DNA of 64,000 nt, from NCBI GenBank assembly GCA_039619475.1, contig CM077115.1, forward strand, positions 61,324,864-61,388,863. The letters run 5' to 3'. The translations under genes and the position numbers were made by a program. This document shows, one piece after another, positions 1 through 9,913 of the stretch. The notes below the pieces were generated by a model that saw nothing but the letters and a program-made list of their open reading frames with translations, made no database searches and was not told the origin of the DNA. Source of the DNA: Icerya purchasi. Taxonomy: Eukaryota > Arthropoda > Insecta > Hemiptera > Monophlebidae. How positions within the stretch are numbered: position 1 is the first letter of the stretch; the number at the start of each line of letters is the position of its first letter.

Positions 1-1464
1 GCTTCATGCAGACGTGCAAACGATCGTCTGGTGTAATAAGCTTTGAATGTTTTGATAACTCCCTGGTCCATCGGTTGAAGCAAGCTGGTTGTATTTGGTG
101 GCAAAAATTCAACTTTCACACGTGGGTCGAAACTAGTTAAAGTAGCAGGAGGATGACCTGGCGCGTTGTCGATTAATAGCATCACTTTAAACGGGATTTG
201 TTTAGACTGGCAATAACGTTCGACTTCAGGTATGAAGTGATGACCAAACCAGTCTTCAAAAAGGGAGGCCGTCACCCAAGCTTTACGATTCGACTTTCAA
301 ATCACGGGCAAACCAGCTTTAGATTTGTTTTTCAATGCTCTTGGATTTTCTGAGCGATAAACTAAGAGAGGTTTTAATTTAAAGTCACCAGCTGCATTCG
401 CGCCAAGCATCACTGTCAATCGATCTTTGGCGGCCTTAAAACCTGGAAAAGTTTTCTCTTCACGCGCAATAAAAGTTCTTTTAGGCATCTTCTTCCATAA
501 CAGGCCAGTTTCATCTACGTTGAATATGGTTTGGCTGGTATCATCATAGAGTCGTATCGCTCAATTTTGAGCATCGTGACTGCCTATTTGTACATTCTAG
601 TTGTAGAGAGTAGGCAGCGCTCATGGCAATTGGTATACGCAACGCGAGTGCACGCACGCAAAACCACACCCGGAACTGATTAGTAATCGTTTGATTTATC
701 GATATACAAGTGCAATCCCGCCTGCGTCTGCTGTGTGTACTAAACTAGCACGCGCATATGATGGTTACGTGGTGGTTTGCCATTGCCTTCCACGTGATTA
801 TTAGCGAGTATTTTTTAATTTAATTCTTTGTAATAAGTTCTGTCGTCGCCCGGGATCGAACTCGTGACCTCCGTAACGGAAGTCAAGCGTTCTAGCAACT
901 AGGCTATCGCGACTAGCCACCTTCATTTATCATAGCTTTGAGTTTCTCTGCATAGAGAGATGCAGCCTCTTTATCTGCACTTGCCGCCTCTCCACTTTCT
1001 GCAATGCTATGCCAGTTACAGCGACTTTTGAACCGGCTGAACCAACCGTTACTGGCTTTAAACGTTTCATCTTTAGCCATCTCCTCAGCTTCTTCTTTTA
1101 ATTTCTCAAAAATTTGTTTAGCTTGAAAGCACACCGTGTTCTGATCAATAGGACAATTTTTCACACTTACTTGATTATCACACCATAATTTTAACAATGT
1201 TTCCATCTCAGCGATAATACCATGCCGTTTACGAATGATGCTTGAATTCAAAGACTGAGCGTTTTTCACAGCTTCGAGAATTTTTTCTTTACTTTTCGTA
1301 ATAGATCTGACTGTCGATTCCGGTAGATCATACTTCTTCGCTAAATCACAAATTTTTATTTTTGCATCGTAGTCTTTAATAATGTTAAGTTTACACTCCA
1401 AAGATAATGTTTTTCTCTTCTTGTTTAAAGCAAAAGAGTCGGTTCTACTTCGTTTGGATGCCAT
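1..1464 (-). pseudogene. Tigger transposase pseudogene (CENP-B-like HTH plus DDE domain), SINE-interrupted
   Basis: Transposase of the Tigger/jerky/CENP-B family, which cuts and pastes the element. The likely Met is at 1462-1464 (MASKRSR). The first block (1464-913) has an N-terminal psq-type helix-turn-helix (LECKLNIIKDYD, LAKKYDLPESTV) and a CENP-B DNA-binding domain (NGWFSRFKSR). It reads to KLKAMINEGG, then a SINE intervenes, and the protein resumes near 550 with [20 protein letters not shown]. The catalytic triad is visible: D at 513-515 (NVDETG), D at 168-170 (LLIDNAPGH) and D at 66-68 (LQPMDQG). An in-frame TGA at 297-299 follows GLPVI. With the SINE and this stop it cannot be functional. 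The C-terminus is outside the window. Confidence 0.9.
549..912 (-). mobile_element. tRNA-derived SINE inserted in Tigger
   Basis: The minus strand starts near 912 with a tRNA-like head. It has an A-box-like TAGCCTAGTTGCTAGAACG and a clear B box, GAGTTCGATCCCGGG, with tRNA-like spacing. The body extends to about 549 and includes GGAAGGCAATGGCAAACC. It separates two halves of one transposase frame (GG / YDDTSQ), so it is a later insertion. I could not find a target-site duplication or a poly(A) tail, so the exact ends are uncertain by several bases. Confidence 0.75.
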
Positions 1465-1732
1465 AGTACTTAGTAAATATCTCAGGTCGTCGCACAACGC
1501 ACAAAAAAACACAAAATCGTAACTTACGTACCTACGCGCCGATTCCGCACTACACGTCTGTGCCTGTTGTAAACTGAACGAATAATAATGCGGGTGGGGG
1601 AGTCAGAAACAAACGCTGCCGCTTGACCTTGACTGCGCGGCGTTCAAACAAAAAACGAATAGACGAGAAAATTAAATCGCGTAACTCCGAATTCGCATAA
1701 GTCGAGGTAGTGTAAGTCGGGGTATTACTGTA

Positions 1733-3226
1733 CTTCAAAGTCAAATCTTGAAAACACTGAACCCCCTGAAGGCTATTGGAAACGCTTCATGGGGATCCGA
1801 CCCTGTAATTATAGCCTTGTTATATAAATCACTGATACTTTTCAGAATTGATTACGGCTCGATATTTTATGGCTCAGCCTCCAAATCGAACCTTAGGAAA
1901 CTAGATACTCTACAGAATATCGGACTTAGACTTATAACAGGAAATGTTCGATCCGCTCCAGTAGCGGGTCTTGAAGCGGAGACGAAGATTGCCCCACTAC
2001 AGTTAAGAAGAAATATGTTGGCGGATAGATTTTTATTAAAGTACTGTAATTATAGTTATCCGCATCTGCTTAATATTACTTATAGTATTAGTAATAACTG
2101 GAGATTTCTTTCCTCTAAACTACTGTTATTATCAGCCAGAATTCCTCAATACTATAAATATTGTCCGGCCCTAATTCCTAAATATCCATCTAAATATTTC
2201 AGAATTCCATACGAAATTAACCTTATTAACTTAAACATTAATACAACATTATTTGACAATATTAGACATAATCAGAATACTCTTCTCGGTCGGGAAGCAG
2301 ATCTTACTACCACATTAGAGACAGCATTTTCTGGATATTCCAAAATCTTTACTGATGGCTCCAAATCCGGTCGGAATTCCGATCCTGTTGGTGCTGCCTT
2401 TGTTGTTGACGAAGTTACTGTACAAAAATTTAAACTCCCACCTTTGGCATCTATCTTCTCAGCCGAGCTGTTGGCAATTGCCAAGGCCTGCGACTATATA
2501 CTTAATGTACTTGGTAGCAGGGGCACATATGTTATATGCAGCGACAGCCTTAGCTCCCTTTTAGCGCTACAAAATTGCCTCTTTAAACCCAACTATCATC
2601 CCACTGTTTGGGAGATAAGGGAGAAATGTTCGATTATCATTTTACAGGGCGGTGTTGTGGAGTTTTGTTGGGTTCCAAGTCATGCGGGGATAGAACTAAA
2701 TGAGGTGGCCGATAGGGCCGCCAAGGATGCGCCTTCAATGGGCATTGAATTTCCTTTTATTCCAGCTGGTGATTTAAATTTTGTAATTAACCGCAATCAT
2801 TATACGTCCTGGAATAAGCATTGGCGATTGGCCAGGAAGGATTCATACTTTAATATCGTTCAACCTTTAATTCCGACACACCCATGGTATCTCCACGTGT
2901 CAATTTCAATGCCTCCTCATCTCCTCCGCAGATATGTTACTATATTGTGTAGACTGCGTATGGGGCATTCTCGTGTGTCACATAATTTTATGCATGCTGA
3001 TAACCAGCGACAATGCAATAACCATTCGTCTGTTAACTTTTTGGAGGACATAAATCATCTTTTGTTTAATTGCGAGAAATTTGAAGACAGTAGACATATT
3101 TTTTTTAATAAATTGATATCCCTCGGAAGGTATCCACCGTATTCCCTGCATCATTTGCTAGGATGCGGAGAGAAGGCTCAATTTTTGATTTTTAAGTTTA
3201 TTTTTCAAAACAAGATTGTTATTTAA
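1733..3226 (+). pseudogene. LINE A ORF2 C-terminal part with RNase H domain
   Basis: C-terminal part of a reverse transcriptase polyprotein, open for about 497 codons to a TAA at 3224-3226. The first residues (TLNPLKAIGNASWGSD) match the region after the RT domain in RNase H-bearing LINEs. All four RNase H carboxylates are seen: FTDGSK (near 2350), SAELLAIA (near 2462), CSDSLSSLL (near 2540) and NEVADRAAKDA (near 2700), with WVPSHAGI before the last. A Cys/His-containing tail follows (RMGHSRVSH... NHLLFNCEKF). The endonuclease and RT domains are missing from this side because Tigger cut the ORF. The long open frame suggests a fairly recent copy. Confidence 0.88.
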
Positions 3227-3547
3227 CTTATTTGTATGGAGGACTATTTTATTTTTTATTTTTTTATTTATTTATTTTTTTTCCTTCACTCCCGGAGTTT
3301 GTTTATCCTTACTATTCACAGGTATTTATAATAGTAGTTCTGTCAAGTGCGTCCTATATTAATTGAATTCAACCAGAAGATATGATCATCGCCGACCACG
3401 AAGATATGGTGCAATTTGTACCATCTTAATCTAACGAGCAAAATATTATGGCTGTTCAGTTGAGTCTGGAATTTCAAGTTCCCGGGTACTGACCAGAACA
3501 GTCAGGTTATTGTATAAATGATTCCAGGCAGACAGGCTGTGGGTAAT

Positions 3548-3805
3548 GTTAATTCATTTTTTTTTTTTTTTTTTTTTTTAATTGGGCTCGTCAACCGAGG
3601 ACCTTCACCCAGAAACAATTAAGGGAAAACGAAAGTTATACAGTGAGGCGATCAGCTATCGCTAATAAGAAGGAAACAATGGAGGGGATAATAATTGTAG
3701 AAGGAAAAGACAGGATATAACGAGCACAAAAAGGAGCCGGAAGCCCCAGCCCAAGCAAGTGGGAATATAGAGCCGAGCGCTCCACCGAAAGAGGTTAATT
3801 CATTT
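3548..3805 (-). mobile_element. 5'-truncated LINE B copy with 12-bp target-site duplication
   Basis: A minus-strand insertion whose 3' poly(A) appears as a T run from 3560. The adjacent tail reads, on the minus strand, GAAGGTCCTCGGTTGACGAG, shared with LINE B copies at 9.2, 37.8 and 53.3 kb. The direct repeat GTTAATTCATTT occurs at 3548-3559 and 3794-3805 and marks the target site in LINE A's 3' UTR. Only about 230 bp of 3' UTR is present. Confidence 0.88.
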
Positions 3806-3948
3806 ACGGCCATAGTTGTCCGGAAATTCAAAAAAAAATATATTTATCTTGCTCAGTTGGTCCGGATAGATGGCTGGTGAATTGTCCTTGTCATTAGATT
3901 TTCATTTGCTCATTATTCCAATACGTTTTTCTTTATTCATATAAAAAA

Positions 3949-4013
3949 AAAAGAGAAAAAAAAAGAAAAGAAAAAAAAAGAGAGAAAAAGAAGAGGAGAA
4001 GAGAAGAGAAGTG
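3949..4013. repeat. Purine-rich A/G tract
   Basis: About 65 bases composed almost only of A and G on the + strand, in the 3' UTR of LINE A shortly before its poly(A). Confidence 0.8.
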
Positions 4014-4254
4014 GAATAATTTAAACTTATTTTGATATGGAAGTGGTCAAATGGTAAGCTACTTAGTCGCCAGGCCAAAAAAAAAAAAAAAAAAAAAAAG
4101 ATGTTTTATTGTTAAATAAATGAAGAAAAAAAAAAAAAGGAAGGAATATACAATATAATAAATAAATAAAAAGTTGTCTTTCGCAGTTACGTGATGTTAT
4201 AATTTGTTATCCGAACTTTTTACATTCATAATTCGCAAATAAATAACAAGGTAG

Positions 4255-5307
4255 TGGTTATACAACGGGAAAACCCGGGAATGAACCGGAAAGAACAGTA
4301 AAAATAGCCGAACGATAGTTTTGACGGGAAAAAAGAAAACAACAAAATCATTCGAAACGAAAAGTGAATACGTTTTTTAATGCCTTTTCCTCGATAACAA
4401 ATTACAAAGTTCATTTTTATTTGTATAAAATGTTATATCAGTAGTAACAAAAATAGTTCCATTCATATTTATTCGATTAAAAGACGTAATCTATAGCAGT
4501 AGTAGGTCTATTTTTATGATAAGTAATATTTATATTTATTGTCAGTACATATTAGTTAAAATTTTAACGAAACGCGTTAATTTTTGTTTTCATTACGCAT
4601 TTCAATTTATGAACCCTCTCGGGGAAACTTTTGTAGGGCCTGAACCGGGAAACCCCTTCAAGTTAGTACGTATGATTAGAAATGTAAATATTAGAGGTTG
4701 GATAAATTTTTGTAAGTCAGAACTATTTAAACGGGGTATAAATCAACTTTGTTAATAACTTTTGTAATAATAAAGTTAAATATATTCATTCTCGGGTTAT
4801 TTAGTGGTCATTGTAAGTAAGTAAAGTAAGTCTCATATATCCTTGATAAGGTATCATGGATTATGAAATTAAGCTTTTCATAATGTACTAAGCCTAATGG
4901 ATCTAATAAGAATACCGGGGCCAGTTCGTTTCTCTCCGCCGCCTTTACTTTCCCAGATTTCTCTGGTACCCAATTATTTCAGATTAGGTATATACCTGAT
5001 TTAGTAGCCAATCACCTTAACCACTAGGCTACCGCGTTGCCACAGTGGTTATTGTAACGGTGAAATATTTAAAATGTGGAATAAAACAACTTCAAAAAAA
5101 CTAAAAAATTCAATATTTTTTTGTATTTACATATATTTTTTTTTTTTGTTTCTATCGATATTTTATTTGCCTTCGCCTCAATTTGTTGCGTTTGTCATTA
5201 TACAAATGGAAGAACGTTCGTGCGAACAATTCTATTAATCAGAAAATCAGGATTTGGGCGGGGGGGGGAAATGAACCGGGAATTTGAAAATTATATTTGA
5301 ATGGCCA
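4255..5307. mobile_element. Nonautonomous DNA transposon with GTGGCCA-like ends, older copy
   Basis: Left end TGGTTATACAACGGGAAAAC (4255) and right end ATTTGAATGGCCA (to 5307) match the ends of the shorter copy at 27186-27547. Internal stretches are also shared, such as AATAGCC near 4300, AGTAACAAAAATAGTTCC near 4440 and the CGGGAA-rich block near 5265-5285. Motifs of the type ACCGGGAA recur at both ends. A SINE (4817-5043) is inserted in it. No coding capacity was recognised. The superfamily is unassigned because the target duplication is not clear. Confidence 0.6.
4817..5043 (-). mobile_element. tRNA-derived SINE with 14-bp target-site duplication
   Basis: The minus strand begins near 5043 with TGTGGCAACGCGGTAGCC, followed by an A-box-like TAGCCTAGTGGTTAAGG. 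The B box is degraded. Flanking direct repeats AGTGGTCATTGTAA (4803-4816) and AGTGGTTATTGTAA (5044-5057) differ at one base and mark the insertion. The 3' end (left) has a TTAC-type simple tail rather than poly(A). Confidence 0.72.
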
Positions 5308-5850
5308 TATAACAAAGGATGGAAGATCGGAGCGGGAAATAAGAAGGAGAATAGCCCAAGCAAAGAATGCATTTAGTAAAAAGCTAAGCCTTCTCTCTTC
5401 TAGAAATATAGAGGTAGATATCAGAAAACATTTCATAAAAAGCTTTATTTGGAGCGTATGGATGCGAAACGTGGATGCTGCTAGAGAAAGACAAGTGCAA
5501 ATTGGAAGTATTTGAAATGTGGTGCTGGCGACGCATGCTAAAGATAAAATGGACGGGTAAAATTGCGAACCACATTGTATTATCCAGAGTTAAGGAAAAA
5601 CGAGAAATATATACTAAATACAATAGAAAGAAGAAGAAATTCCACCACAGGACACGTGATACGCCACTCAATGTGGGTTACCAACTTATTAGAAGGGAAA
5701 ACAATAGGGAAGACTCAAAGAGGAAGGCCTCGAAGGAGATTCATGGATGAAATAAAAGGAAGGAGGTCATACGCGGCAGTTAAAGAGTTAGCCAGAGCAC
5801 GAGAAGATCTAACACGTGGCCATGTTACCCACCAACCCTTGGCTTGAGGA
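5299..5850 (+). pseudogene. LINE C (endonuclease/RT type) C-terminal fragment
   Basis: Three overlapping broken frames together match the C-terminus of the endonuclease-reverse transcriptase LINEs common in insects. These are NGHITKDGRSEREIRRRI (RT connection), KLEVFEMWCWRRMLKIKWT (conserved EMW.RRM block) and LLEGKTIGKTQRGRPRRRF followed by DEIKG (C-terminal basic motif). At least two frameshifts are needed to join them. It lies directly at the right end of the GTGGCCA element. The RT catalytic core is absent. Confidence 0.85.
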
Positions 5851-8282
5851 GAAGATGGATGATGATGATATGCATATAATAATTTGACTATATTTAGAAG
5901 GTAAAAATTAAATTAAAGTCGTTACTCGTTATTCACAAAATATATGTAAAGGTGTATTTAAAAAATTTTTAACTGTCTCATTCTGTTTTAACATATACAT
6001 TCGCATTTCAGTATTGCTCGGCGGAACTTACAACTTATTAAAAAAAAAAAATGTGCATATGTATATATAAAAGGCAATAAAAAGTGCTTTTTTACTTATT
6101 ATATTTTATATTTTAGATGTAGATTGTGTAGTACGTAGAAAACTTTTTATAATGAAAAAAAAAAAAAAAATTAAATTAAATTTTCCATTAATTAATTCAA
6201 TGTCAGTAGCGGACTTTAGTGTGATATACGAGGGCGTCGAGTTTTTCTAGAGGAATATTTTTATCTATAATGAAAGTTTTTTTTCTAAGTTCCGCAAAAT
6301 AATTTTCTTCGCTTATTTTATATGGTTAATCCGGTTCTGGCCGCATGAAAAAGGAATTTCAAAAAGTATTCTGTAATGTCGCGATCGATAGGTACAATTT
6401 GTTGCCATCAATGTGCTATGTATATGCGAAGGCTGTGTGTGTTACTTCGTAGGAATTGTGTGCCGACATTTCTAGATATGAAAAATATGAAAAAGCAACT
6501 TTTCAAGCCGCCGTAACTTTCAATAAGATAACACCGTCTTTGTTATCATTGATATTTTTTAAATTTAATTTTGACGAATAATCGAAAATTGAGCTGAGCG
6601 CGGTAGCCTAGTAACTCGGTAACTACTAAACCAGAGATGAAACGGATTTTTGTCTCATTCTAGATTCAAGGCATTCTCCCCTGCCTGAAAAATCGAATCA
6701 CGACAGAGATTTTCTTCGGATTTATTAATACGTTGCGAACGCGTAAGAACCGTCAAAAAGGTGCGAAAAGGCTCAGTTAACCTAACTTGCAAAATATACC
6801 AGGACGTTGCAAGTATCTGAATTAGTAGATTTATTCCGAGCTTTCCATTTGATAAATATAAAAGTGTACGCCTTCCGAGGAATAAAAAAAAACGCAATTA
6901 GCGCAATGATTCAGTTTTCTGTGATCATTTTTTTCTGAAGCCGGTTAAAAATAATGGATTTGAACAGGTTTACCGGTTTCGATGTGTTTTGACATTTACC
7001 GCAAATAAAAGAAGACTTTGGCGCAGATGTTTTCGTTTTCAACGGAATTTCTGGCGCATTTTATTTTTCGTCATCAATGAAAAACAAATGTAATCGGTTA
7101 GTGTTGGAAAAAAGGAAGTGAATAGAGCGTAGATAAAAAATAAAAAAGAACAATAGCGATAAGGTTAGACAACAGGTATTCGCAGAGAAACGAATACGAG
7201 TAGTGTACTTGAGACTGCGCATGCGTGACAACAATAAAAATCATATTTTCCGTTCTTTCGAATAATATGATTGTGATTATTTGGTCACCTGCTGTTATGT
7301 AGTGGAAATTGACGTTTGTTTTGTTGCTTACTCACTTTTCGTTTATTTTTTTGTTTTGGTTTGGTTTTTTTTTTTTTTTTTTATATATTTATTTATTTGT
7401 TTTTTTTAGGGGAGGGTACACTATGGACATTAACTTAGTGTAAGTGAAATTTTCGGAAGTTTCAATGTATGGCAGCCGGGATATTCTACTCGAACGAAAT
7501 ACAATTAACTAATCAGCTACGACATGTAGGCTCGTTTTTGCGGATTAAAAGGCGCAACTTTAATATCTTATTGTGATTGCCGTTTTTCGTTTTAAACATA
7601 ATCATGTTTTCGAAATCCGCACGAAAGGGGAAGGTACTCTTTTACAAAAACACCCTGTATTATATACATTATAACAGTCCGACTGGGCGTAGACCCAATT
7701 AAACTACGATAAACGTTTGTTTTTTTTATACTTTTTTTTTTTTTTTATAGTTTTATTAATGGCCTGTCGATGGTCGCCAGTCTGTCACGTCTCCGACCAA
7801 ATGCGGCCAGATCAGTGACAAACAATAATAATACCTATTAGATGATATTTGCTTGGGTCTCGATTGGCGATCCCAAAAAAAAAAAAAATATATATATATA
7901 TATTTGCTAATTTCCCTTTTTCTTTGACTTTGTTACCAATCACTTCGACTTTGTTTTGTTTTTTTTTTCTTTTTTGCTAGTGCCGTTCAGGCATGAGATA
8001 GAGTCGAAAGGTTGCTAAAGTTACCCGCTTATCCACATACACACCATAATAACGTATTCGGGACTAGGTTTTATTATTAGTATTTTTTTTTTTTTTTTTT
8101 TTGTAAAAGAAGATTCACGTAACAACTCACGTAGCGGAAATGCAGCTGTACATAAACGTATATATTATACATAATTTAAATGTTATACACCACACAGAAC
8201 TAAATTCGGGACACCGATTCCGGATACACACAAACGAACGCGCCCACTCGAATTATTCACGACACAAATTAATAAAAAATAT
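5851..8282. other. No gene recognised; A/T-rich with homopolymers
   Basis: I see no exon with splice borders or known protein similarity. The stretch has several poly(T) runs (7366-7382, 7732-7746, 8083-8102), a short (TA) run near 7889-7902, and a possible degraded SINE head near 6598-6625 (GCGGTAGCCTAGTAACTCGG) without a recognisable B box. It would lie within or upstream of the PCYT2 5' introns. Confidence 0.5.
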
Positions 8283-8398
8283 GCTCTGGCCTTACGGCAG
8301 TTCCAATCTGGCCGAGTCCGCACCTCTGGCTCCTCCGGCTGTCTGCGGTTTTGCCTTAGCTTCTTTCCCGTACCTGACTGGCTGTTGGGGTAACTGCT
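8283..8398. other. GC-rich island of unknown nature
   Basis: About 115 bases with a GC content clearly above the surrounding DNA, bounded on both sides by A/T runs. The + strand runs from GCTCTGGCCTTACGGCAG to GGCTGTTGGGGTAACTGC, followed by T7. The minus strand ends in GCCAGAGCATATTTTTT. Minus-strand translation gives a short open frame containing AKPQTAGGARGA. It could be a structured RNA gene or pseudogene with a Pol III-like T terminator, or a piece of a repeat. I cannot assign it. Confidence 0.4.
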
Positions 8399-9149
8399 AT
8401 TTTTTTATTTTTTTTTATTATTATTTATTTAACCACTTCTTGGGTTTTTTTTTTGTTTCGACTAGATGTTGACTAGTTTATGACTGGTTTGCTTCTGTCT
8501 TTATCAGAAACTTGATCGTAACCGTGATTTACACGTACACAGAGTCAATGACTGGATGTATATTATTATTATTATTACGTAAGCACTCTACCAAGACGAC
8601 GTGGCGCGTTTTGCACGTTAATTTTAGCGAACAACGAAAATAATCGCCGGTCAAATCTTGGCTTCCTTCGGTTTCTTATCATGTCAACCGGACACTCTCT
8701 TGTCTTATACACTCCGAGAATTCTCCTAAGCTTCTAAGATAACTGTTTGCCTATTCATCACGACCATCTTCGTCTATATAGTTCGTTCCTCGTACCGTCG
8801 TCTAAAATCATTTGGAAATTACAAATTTATTCATATATTTCCGTTCCTATTTCCCCCTAAATTAAAGCCGATTAAGAATCGATTCTATAAAATTCCTGCT
8901 CTACCCTGTTGTGGCTGAAGAAAGGCCATAACATATTATCTCGGTGTCTCAGCTGTCAATAAAACTTTACAAACGTTTGCAAAATTTTTTCTTCTTTTGC
9001 GGCGACTCGTCAATCAAGAACTTATCCAATGTGTCGTCGCAAAAAGGAGTAACGAAAGTAAATCGTATACGGTTAGAAGTTAATGAAGTAACAGGTAACA
9101 TTTGTCGGTGTGACGAGATCGAAAGAATAAAGGAAGCGTTGTGAAGAGC
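8399..9149. other. No gene recognised
   Basis: The stretch contains a T-rich region after the GC island, a short (ATT)n near 8563-8577, and a short TTG-started frame (8944-9144) with no family resemblance. Confidence 0.4.
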
Positions 9150-9913
9150 TAGTCGTCCCCTCTTCCTGTGATTACTCCTCCGATTCCCATCGTTCTTTGC
9201 ATACGCTGTTTTTATCTGTTTTCTTTCTTCTCGCTACTCCATTTGTGTTGATTCGCTATGGGTTCCCAGTCGCATGGGCATTAAAGGTAATGAAATGAAT
9301 GTTTGGCTCGGGTTGCTGTTTCCTCCCGTTTCTTTTTTTAAAAAAATTCATCCTCCAACTTCAATTCCCTATGTACTAAATTTCATCTCAAACTTTGGTC
9401 AGATATTTATCCATCCTTCTTCTGTAACGATCAACCCTTTTGTCTATCCGAACAACCTAATCTTCCTTCTGATCCCAGGTTCTTTGAGTTTCCTTCGCTT
9501 TTCTGTCGTCATTTTTATAATCCGCTTGCGTTTTGGCCATTCTGCTGTGCCTTCCTGTCGTTTTCGCTATTCCCTTGTTCCCTCTCCAAATTGACCCTTG
9601 CATCTCAACGATGCGGTGGTTTGCGACGCCAATCACACGTCTTTTTTGAATGTCCGTTTCTTTCTATCGAACGTTGTAATTTCATATTCTTTTCTACTGA
9701 AACTAGGACTCGTTGTTCCGTATTGTGCATCTTATATTTTGTCCTTTTCCTCGCCATCCGTTATCTCATCTGTTAGTTCCTTTGTATTGTCCGTAACTGA
9801 GCGAATCAAAATTTAACTGACGGCTCTGCCCCTTCTTATTGTTTCCGGGTGTAGGTCGTCCTTGGCTGGTGTTCCAAAAAAAGAAAAAAAAAGAAAAAAA
9901 AAGAAAAAAAAAA
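9150..9913 (+). mobile_element. LINE B copy, decayed RNase H end and 3' tail
   Basis: The region near 9245 translates as LWVPSRMGIKGNE, the WVPSH.GI.GNE signature of the RNase H C-terminal part in LINEs. It is followed by IIRLRFGHSAVPSCRFR and a Cys-rich-like block (CDANHTSF, ECPFLSIERC in the neighbouring frame). Frames shift near 9590. The 3' tail (TATTGTTTCCGGGTGTAGG...) matches the other LINE B copies and ends in an A-rich tract with regular G interruptions (9876-9913). The 5' limit is approximate. Confidence 0.78.

Larger units (their letters stand above)
1..1730 (-). mobile_element. Tigger/pogo-type DNA transposon (Tc1/mariner superfamily), 5' part
   Basis: The element reads right to left and runs off the left edge of the window. 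Its 5' end is exact: on the minus strand it starts CAGTAATACCCCGACTTACA (1730 downward), preceded by TA at 1731-1732. This matches the CAG terminus and TA target site of Tigger elements. It contains a transposase pseudogene (1-1464) and is interrupted by a tRNA-headed SINE at about 549-912. The right flank at 1733 is the reading frame of LINE A, so Tigger jumped into that LINE. The other terminal repeat and second TA should lie left of position 1. Confidence 0.9.
1733..4099 (+). mobile_element. Non-LTR retrotransposon 'LINE A', 3' part, interrupted by LINE B
   Basis: The left boundary is the Tigger insertion (TA at 1731-1732). The reading frame is open right up to it, so the 5' part of the LINE should be beyond Tigger, outside the window. 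It contains the end of ORF2 (1733-3226), then a 3' UTR split at 3548-3805 by a LINE B copy with target-site duplication. It ends in a poly(A) of 23 bases (4077-4099) after the tail ACTTAGTCGCCAGGCC. The RNase H domain places it in the I/R1/Jockey-like group of APE-type LINEs; the clade was not resolved. Confidence 0.88.

Noticed and set aside
6598..6660. SINE head GCGGTAGCCTAGTAACTCGG
   Set aside because: Resembles the A-box end of the 4.8-kb SINE, but no B box, tail or duplication was found. Mentioned only within the gap entry.
8140..8472. 110-codon + strand frame
   Set aside because: It merely spans the GC-rich island between T runs; composition and ends argue against a protein.
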